DNA of 64,000 nt from Nonomuraea rhodomycinica (lineage in GTDB: Bacteria > Actinomycetota > Actinomycetes > Streptosporangiales > Streptosporangiaceae): NCBI RefSeq assembly GCF_013363995.1, contig NZ_JABWGO010000013.1, forward strand, positions 1 to 64,000, written 5' to 3'. Under the pieces are notes generated by a model. The model saw only the letters and a program-made list of their open reading frames with translations. It had not been told where the DNA came from and ran no database searches. Positions within the stretch are counted from its first letter, which is position 1. Every line of letters begins with the position of its first letter. The translations under genes and the position numbers were made by a program. This document shows, piece after piece, positions 59,651-64,000 of the stretch.

Positions 59651-60001
59651 ATGGCATCTGATCTCCGCAGACACGGAGAAACCGGCTCGGCCGTACGCGC
59701 CGCCGAGCTCATCGTCTCCTCGGCACGCCTGCGGGAGCTCTCCGAGTGCTCGGCGCTGCTCCGCCGTACGCGGCTGAGGGCCGAGGAGATCGTGACGGAG
59801 GCGCGGGAACTGCTGGCGGAGGCCGAGCGGCAGGGCGACCCCGACCGGATCCTGGCGCTCAGCACCCAGCTCGACGAGGCGCGCCTGGCCTATCGCAAGG
59901 TGGTGACCGCGTACGTGACGATCTGCCGCCGGATCCGGGAGGAACGCCAGGAGATCGATCGGGCCCGCATGACCCTTGTCAGGCGTGGCCTGACGGACTA
60001 A
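59651..60001 (+). CDS. Small helical protein (116 aa)
   Basis: Almost entirely alpha helical with heptad-like leucines: VRAAELIVSSARLRELSECS, RTRLRAEEIVTEARELLAEA, LSTQLDEARLAYRKVVTAYV, RRIREERQEIDRARMTL. It probably forms a coiled-coil dimer. No domain is recognised. ATG 59651 is chosen over GTG 59642 because GGGGAGG is 8 bp ahead. The following ClpX-zinc-finger gene starts 9 bp after its stop, so the two are likely co-transcribed. It may be the partner of that regulator. Confidence 0.7.
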   Translation: MASDLRRHGETGSAVRAAELIVSSARLRELSECSALLRRTRLRAEEIVTEARELLAEAERQGDPDRILALSTQLDEARLAYRKVVTAYVTICRRIREERQEIDRARMTLVRRGLTD

Positions 60002-60010
60002 CGTCAGGTC

Positions 60011-60370
60011 ATGCCTGACTGGAAAGAGAAGCTGCACTGTTCGTTCTGCCACAAACCGAGCGCGGACGTCGCGAAGCTCATCGCGGGCCCCGGCGTCCAC
60101 ATCTGCGACGAGTGCGTCGGCCTCTGCGTCGACATCCTGGAGCAGGAGCGGCTCGCCACCTCCACCGAACCCCGGCTGCCCATGTGGGAGAGCATGACCG
60201 AGGAGCAGATCCTCGACCACCTGCCCAAGATCGTCACCGTCCAGGTCCAGGTCGACGACAACCTGCACGACTGGGTGCGCCACCTGCGCACGCGCGACGT
60301 GAGCTGGGAGCGCATCGGGGCCGCGCTGGGCATGACCCGGCAGTCCGCGTGGGAGAGGTTCCGGGAGTGA
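60011..60370 (+). CDS. ClpX-type C4 zinc finger fused to helix-turn-helix
   Basis: 119 residues. The zinc finger has Cys 10, 13, 32 and 35 (CSFCHKPSADVAKLIAGPG then ICDECVGLC), as in ClpX N-domains. The C-terminus (about 97-116) reads DVSWERIGAALGMTRQSAWERF, a sigma-like or LuxR-like recognition helix. Central TVQVQVDDNLHDWVRHLRTR is a linker. There is no ATPase, so it is not ClpX. It may bind DNA and recruit, or be degraded through, the ClpXP system. ATG 60011 starts 9 bp after the 116-residue gene. Confidence 0.8.
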   Translation: MPDWKEKLHCSFCHKPSADVAKLIAGPGVHICDECVGLCVDILEQERLATSTEPRLPMWESMTEEQILDHLPKIVTVQVQVDDNLHDWVRHLRTRDVSWERIGAALGMTRQSAWERFRE

Positions 60371-60474
60371 CGCCTTCCGGGTCTCGCCAACGCCGGATTT
60401 CGCGGCGACCGATATCCCGCCAACGGTAAACCGATGTGACCGGTGGGGCGTCCAACCCGCAAGGGAGGCCCACC

Positions 60475-60612
60475 ATGAGCGTCCTCGACGGCCTCGCGGC
60501 CCCGGATCTTGAGGAGCTCCGCCTGGAGCTGCTCCTGACCGCGGCGCTGCACCACGAGGCAGAGCGGCTGAGCGCCCTCCGCGACGAGGCGGGGCGACCG
60601 GCCGCCGATTGA
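60475..60612 (+). CDS. Small acidic helical peptide (45 aa)
   Basis: MSVLDGLAAPDLEELRLELL then LTAALHHEAERLSALRDEAG and RPAAD; an amphipathic helix rich in Leu and Glu, without Cys or signal. AAGGGAGG stands just before ATG 60475, and a perfect hairpin terminator follows six bases after the stop, so it behaves like a proper transcription unit end. Family not recognised. It could be a small regulatory partner of the zinc-finger protein 104 bp upstream. Confidence 0.55.
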   Translation: MSVLDGLAAPDLEELRLELLLTAALHHEAERLSALRDEAGRPAAD

Positions 60613-60617
60613 ACGGG

Positions 60618-60651
60618 CTCCAGCTCCCCGGCCGCACCCGGGGAGCTGGAG
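60618..60651. terminator. Perfect hairpin terminator
   Basis: CTCCAGCTCCCCGG (60618-60631) pairs perfectly with CCGGGGAGCTGGAG (60638-60651) around a six-base loop. It lies between the 45-residue gene and the convergent lipase. It can end transcription in both directions, with TTGG after it on the plus strand. Confidence 0.82.
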
Positions 60652-60677
60652 TTGGGGGCCGAGGCCCCCGAGAACGT

Positions 60678-61340
60678 TCAGGCCGGGCAGCCGCCGCCGA
60701 GCGCGGTCAGGACCGCGTCGATGAACGCCTGGTTCCCCGGCTCCTCGGCGTGGGGCACGCCCGGTATCTCGGCCCGGCAGGCCACACCGTCGATGGTGTC
60801 GTCGCGGGTCTCGTCGAGCGAGCTGGCCAGCACGGTGTAGCGGACCGCGCCGGGGGTCGGGTCTCCGCTGTTGAGCTGCTGCATGAACGTGCCCGACGGA
60901 CACATCTGGCCGCCCTGCGCGACCGGGAGCAGGCACGCGGGCCAGTAGCCGCGCTGGCCGGTGCCCATGGAGACGTAGCTCAGGGTCTTGGCCGCGCCGC
61001 CCAGGGACTTCAGGTAGTACCGGGCCGACAGGCCGCCCATGCTGTGGCCGACCAGGCTCACCTTGTCGGCCGCGTGCTTCTGGCGTACCTGCTCGACGAG
61101 GGCGGCGATGGCGTCGGCATTGGCGACGTTCTCCTCGCCGGGCAGGTCGATGGCGTACGCCGGGTGCCCGGCCTGCTCCAGGGCCGCCTTCATCGGGGCG
61201 AAGGAGTCGGGCGTGCCGTTCCAGCCGTGGACGAGGATGACCGGTTCGCCCGGGGACTGCCGCGCCCAGGCCGCTCCCGAACTCGTGCTCAGGGCCGCCG
61301 ATAACACGACGACCCCCGCTCCCGCCAGCAGACGCCCCAT
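60678..61340 (-). CDS. Secreted alpha/beta hydrolase (lipase class 2-like)
   Basis: 220 residues. Signal peptide MGRLLAGAGVVVLSAALSTS then SGAAWA. Oxyanion block VILVHGWNGTPDSFAPMKAA, nucleophile Ser in VSLVGHSMGGLSARYYL, possible acid and His further on (ASSLDETRDD, VPHAEEPGNQAF). Two or three Cys in the late part (WPACLLP, GVACRAEIPG, GGGCPA) suggest disulphides, consistent with export. It cleaves esters or lipids outside the cell. ATG 61340 is preferred over GTG 61349. Divergent from TetR with a clear operator between. Confidence 0.86.
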   Translation of the reverse strand: MGRLLAGAGVVVLSAALSTSSGAAWARQSPGEPVILVHGWNGTPDSFAPMKAALEQAGHPAYAIDLPGEENVANADAIAALVEQVRQKHAADKVSLVGHSMGGLSARYYLKSLGGAAKTLSYVSMGTGQRGYWPACLLPVAQGGQMCPSGTFMQQLNSGDPTPGAVRYTVLASSLDETRDDTIDGVACRAEIPGVPHAEEPGNQAFIDAVLTALGGGCPA

Positions 61341-61352
61341 GGTCGCCACCTA

Positions 61353-61374
61353 ACTTACTTAGTACTCGGTAAGT
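61353..61374. promoter_or_regulatory. 22 bp concentric palindrome between lipase and tetR
   Basis: ACTTAC (61353-61358) and GTAAGT (61369-61374) are perfect inverted repeats; the centre AGTACT (61361-61366) is itself palindromic, and both share the axis 61363.5. Only the TT/CG bases between do not pair. It is positioned 13-23 bp from the two starts. A likely TetR operator controlling both genes. Confidence 0.68.
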
Positions 61375-61396
61375 GAGTTGCGCTAGGTTTAACACC

Positions 61397-62032
61397 ATGA
61401 GTCGTGCCGATCAACCCCTGCACGGGGACGAACCCGTCACGAGCCGCCGCGAGCGGGCCCGCCTGCGCCGCGAGGAGATCATCGGCATCGCGTCCGAGCT
61501 GTTCGCCGAGCGCGGCTACCGGGGCACCTCGCTGGCCGACGTGGCCGGGCGGGCGGGGATCACCGAGCCGGGCCTGCTGCACCACTTCGGCAACAAGGCG
61601 GGGCTCCTGCTGGCGGTGATCGAGCGGCGCGACCTCGACAGCGAGGCGTTCGCCATGGAGCTGCTCGGCATGGAGCCGGCCGAGCGGCTGCGGGCGCTGC
61701 CGGAGTTCGCCCGGCGCAACAGGGAGCGGGCGGGGCTGGCCAAGCTGTTCACGGTGCTGGTGGCCGAGAGCCTGGAGCCGGACGCGCCGGGGCACGACCA
61801 CTTCGTCGCCCGCTACCGCGCGCTGCGCGCCATCGTCGCCGACACCATCCGCTCGGCGCGGGAGGCGGGGCTCACGCGGGCCGGGCTGGACCCGGAGGTC
61901 AAGGCGGCCGAGATCATCGCCACGCTCGACGGGCTGCAGACCCAGTGGCTGCTGGACCCCGAGGCGGTGGACATCGTCGCCGCCGTCGAGTCCTACGCCC
62001 GCACCCTCGAACGCGACCTCACCGGATCCTGA
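61397..62032 (+). CDS. TetR family transcriptional regulator
   Basis: 211 residues. N-terminal HTH: RRERARLRREEIIGIASELF, AERGYRGTSLADVAGRAGIT and EPGLLHHFGNKAGLLLAVIE. The C-terminal domain belongs to the TetR_C_6-like group (AKLFTVLVAESLEPDAPGHD, ATLDGLQTQWLLDPEAVDIV), used for acyl or lipid-type ligands. ATG 61397 follows the divergent operator; its stop overlaps the convergent EamA stop by 14 bp. Probably represses the secreted lipase and itself. Confidence 0.92.
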   Translation: MSRADQPLHGDEPVTSRRERARLRREEIIGIASELFAERGYRGTSLADVAGRAGITEPGLLHHFGNKAGLLLAVIERRDLDSEAFAMELLGMEPAERLRALPEFARRNRERAGLAKLFTVLVAESLEPDAPGHDHFVARYRALRAIVADTIRSAREAGLTRAGLDPEVKAAEIIATLDGLQTQWLLDPEAVDIVAAVESYARTLERDLTGS

Positions 62033-62936
62033 CCGGCTCCTGACCGGCGGCGCGACGGGCGCGGGCCGCCGGACGGCGGGACACGGCGACCCCGGCCAGG
62101 CACAGCGCCCCGCCGAGCAGGGTGAGCAGCCCGGGCACCTCGCCCAGCAGCGCCCACGACATGGCCACCACCAGCACCGGCACCGCGTACGTGGTCGCGC
62201 CCATCCTCCCCGCCGTCGTGCGGGCCAGGGCGAACGCCCAGGTGGTGAACGCCAGCGCGGTCGGGACCACCCCCAGGTAGACCATGTTGAGCGTCGCCGG
62301 CAGCGGGGCGCGGGCCGCCTCGCTCACGAGCACGCCGGCGAAGGGCAGGCAGGCCACGGTTCCGACCAGGCAGCCGTAGAAGGTGACCTGCAGCGCGCCG
62401 GCGTGCCGCAGCGCGGGCTTCTGCGCCACGACGCCTCCGGCGTACGAGATGGCGGCCAGCAGGCACAGCAGCACGCCGAGCACGGAGGCGTGCCCGCCGC
62501 CGGACACCGAGGCCCCGACGACCACCGCGCCCGCGAACGACACGCCCATGCCGGCCAGCAGCGGCCGGGGCAGCCCCTCGCCCAGCAGCCGCGCGCTCAG
62601 CAGGGCGATGAGGATCGGCCCGATGTTGACCACCATGGCCGCGGTCCCGGCGTCAACCTCCCGCTCGCCCCAGTTCAGGACCACCATGTACGCGCCGAAC
62701 CACAGCACGCCCGAGGTGGCGATCCCCGGCCACGCGGCGCGCGGCGGCCATCCCACCCGCCGGGCCAGGGCGATGGCGCCCAGCACGAGCGTCCCGGCGA
62801 GCAGCCGCCCGAGGGCCAGCGCGCCCGGGGAGTAGGCCGCGCCGGCGCTGCGGATGGACACGAAGGCCGACGCCCACGCCACGACGGTCACACCGGCCGC
62901 CGCCATGGCGGGCCACTCGCTCTTTCGGAACACCAT
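62019..62936 (-). CDS. EamA/DMT superfamily exporter
   Basis: 305 residues, ten helices in two EamA repeats: WPAMAAAGVTVVAWASAFVS to GTAAMVVNIGPILIALLSAR, and VLGVLLCLLAAISYAGGVVA to GATTYAVPVLVVAMSWALLG. It exports small metabolites or amino acids; the substrate is unknown. ATG 62936 starts with MVFRKSEW. It overlaps the tetR stop convergently by 14 bp, and stands alone. Confidence 0.9.
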   Translation of the reverse strand: MVFRKSEWPAMAAAGVTVVAWASAFVSIRSAGAAYSPGALALGRLLAGTLVLGAIALARRVGWPPRAAWPGIATSGVLWFGAYMVVLNWGEREVDAGTAAMVVNIGPILIALLSARLLGEGLPRPLLAGMGVSFAGAVVVGASVSGGGHASVLGVLLCLLAAISYAGGVVAQKPALRHAGALQVTFYGCLVGTVACLPFAGVLVSEAARAPLPATLNMVYLGVVPTALAFTTWAFALARTTAGRMGATTYAVPVLVVAMSWALLGEVPGLLTLLGGALCLAGVAVSRRPAARARRAAGQEPVRIR

Positions 62937-63003
62937 GGCCCCACGGTAGGGGGATAATCCTTCGCTGTTGACCGAAATATCCCACCCTGGCCGGGGCGCC
63001 GCC

Positions 63004-64000
63004 TCAGCCGACGTGGACGTGCGGCCGGCGTGCGGGATCGTGCTCGGCCTGGCGCAGCACCTCCCGCGTGAGCGCGGGCACGTCGCCGCCGCCGAAGACC
63101 AGGTAACGCAGCATGGCCACGACCGGGTTGCCCTCGGTCCAGTGGAAGTAGATGTGCGGGGCTCCGCCCGTGCGCTCGCGCAGGTAGAGCAGGATCGCGG
63201 CGAGCGTGTTGGGCACCGCGGAGCTCTCGACCGTGAGGATCTTGTGGCCGTAGCGCTCCTCGCCCCTGACGTCCAGCTCCGTCTCGAACTCCGACGCGTC
63301 GGGCACGCTCACCTCGACGAACATGACGGGCTCCGAGCTGCGCAGCCGGTGGTTGAGCCAGGTCTCGCGCACCTTGGCGTTGTACTCCTCCTGGTCACGC
63401 CGGTGCGGCTCGTTGGCGATGAGGTGGATCTCCCCGCACGCCTCGTTCACGAACTCCTCGGCCAGCGGGTCGAGCCGCACGTCGGTGACGCGCAGCTCGG
63501 TCGAGCGGGTGGCCCGCGACAGCAGCGAGGTGAGGATGATGGCCGCGATGAAGAACGAGGCGATCTTCACGCCCTCGGGCCGCTCGATGACGTTGTCCAC
63601 CAGCGTGTACGCCAGCACGAAGGAGATGACGGCGAAGCCGGCGGTCGCCCCGTGCCGCCGCCCGCGCCGGGCCGACAGCGTCACCGCGACCGCCGCCGAC
63701 AGCATGAGCACCAGCACGCCGGTCGCGTACGCGCCGCCCTGGGCGTCCACGTTCGCGTGGAAGATGACCGTGATGGCGAACCCGATGGCCGAGAAGACCA
63801 GCACGAGGGGCCGCACCGCGCCGGTCCACTCGGGCGCCATCCCGTAGCGGGGCAGGTAGCGGGGCACGAGGTTGATCAGGCCGGCCATGGCCGAGGCCCC
63901 GGCGAACCAGAGGATCGCGATCGTGGAGATGTCGTACGCGGTGCCGAACCAGGGGCCGAGGTAGCCGTGCGCGAGGTAGGCCAGCGCCCTGCCGTTGGCC
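63004..64000 (-). CDS. APC-type amino acid transporter, C-terminal part (cut by window edge)
   Basis: Open frame from the window edge to the stop at 63004; about 332 residues visible. Membrane helices: AYDISTIAILWFAGASAMAG, PLVLVFSAIGFAITVIFH, AYATGVLVLMLSAAVAVTL, ATAGFAVISFVLAYTLVDNV and VKIASFFIAAIILTSLLSRA, followed by a soluble C-terminal domain (IHLIANEPHRRDQEEYNAKV, VMFVEVSVPDASEFETELDV, AAILLYLRERTGGAPHIYFH) typical of actinomycete APC/KUP-like permeases. The ATG at 63888 is not the true start, since the same frame continues upstream with transporter sequence (GRALAYLAHGYLGPWFGTA). Confidence 0.8.
   Translation of the reverse strand, partial: ANGRALAYLAHGYLGPWFGTAYDISTIAILWFAGASAMAGLINLVPRYLPRYGMAPEWTGAVRPLVLVFSAIGFAITVIFHANVDAQGGAYATGVLVLMLSAAVAVTLSARRGRRHGATAGFAVISFVLAYTLVDNVIERPEGVKIASFFIAAIILTSLLSRATRSTELRVTDVRLDPLAEEFVNEACGEIHLIANEPHRRDQEEYNAKVRETWLNHRLRSSEPVMFVEVSVPDASEFETELDVRGEERYGHKILTVESSAVPNTLAAILLYLRERTGGAPHIYFHWTEGNPVVAMLRYLVFGGGDVPALTREVLRQAEHDPARRPHVHVG

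Overview
The window is chromosomal DNA of a very GC-rich actinomycete, most likely of the Streptosporangiaceae type (Nonomuraea or a relative). The evidence is GTG/TTG starts, extreme third-position GC, the Mce-associated proteins, UdgX, class F sortases and the tRNA-Trp/secE/nusG/rplK/rplA order. The genus is an inference from overall character. I see no integrase, transposase, CRISPR array or rRNA. LAYOUT. 1-13.3 kb is the translation/transcription core, read leftward: tRNA-Trp, secE, nusG, rplK, rplA, a frameshifted beta-propeller remnant, an MBL hydrolase, an LppX-like lipoprotein, rplJ with an L10-type leader, rplL and finally rpoB (cut by the left edge). About 6 kb of accessory genes sits between rplL and rpoB: a membrane glycosyltransferase bracketed by tandem repeats, a SnoaL/TetR pair with a concentric operator, and two Mce-associated proteins. 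rpoB therefore has its own promoter. 13.5-20.4 kb carries an aspartate aminotransferase, two envelope proteins, and two sigma/anti-sigma modules flanking an adenosine deaminase; one anti-sigma has an external PASTA domain. 20.5-28.7 kb has a methyltransferase, a CUT1 sugar importer under DasR-like palindromes, an acyl-CoA dehydrogenase, an amino-acid permease with a divergent Lrp regulator, and a 47-residue basic peptide gene. 28.8-34.8 kb has a thiolase, an unknown gene, and two consecutive substrate/class F sortase pairs whose substrates share a non-LPXTG C-terminal motif. 34.9-46.3 kb has a second acyl-CoA dehydrogenase, a histidine kinase/response regulator pair divergent from an ABC exporter, divergent MarR regulators, a SpoIIE-type phosphatase, a DtxR/IdeR regulator, UdgX and an MFS exporter. 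46.3-52.8 kb has pdxH, citrate synthase, an unusual 836-residue membrane-anchored binding protein, serC and a rhomboid protease. 52.8-64 kb has a crotonase/SDR operon, a STAS protein, an Ni/Co ECF importer, a glycosyltransferase, small proteins including a ClpX-type zinc finger fused to an HTH, a secreted lipase with a divergent TetR, an EamA exporter and the end of an amino-acid permease (cut by the right edge). HOW IT WORKS TOGETHER. Housekeeping expression is combined with dispersed fatty-acid/branched-chain degradation steps (two acyl-CoA dehydrogenases, crotonase, hydroxyacyl-CoA dehydrogenase, thiolase). There is also unusually dense envelope sensing and surface display: sigma/anti-sigma pairs, sortases with their substrates, SpoIIE/STAS, a two-component system and a tethered binding protein. 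A recurring feature is short GC-rich tandem repeats in intergenic DNA, two of which begin at or include a neighbouring stop codon.
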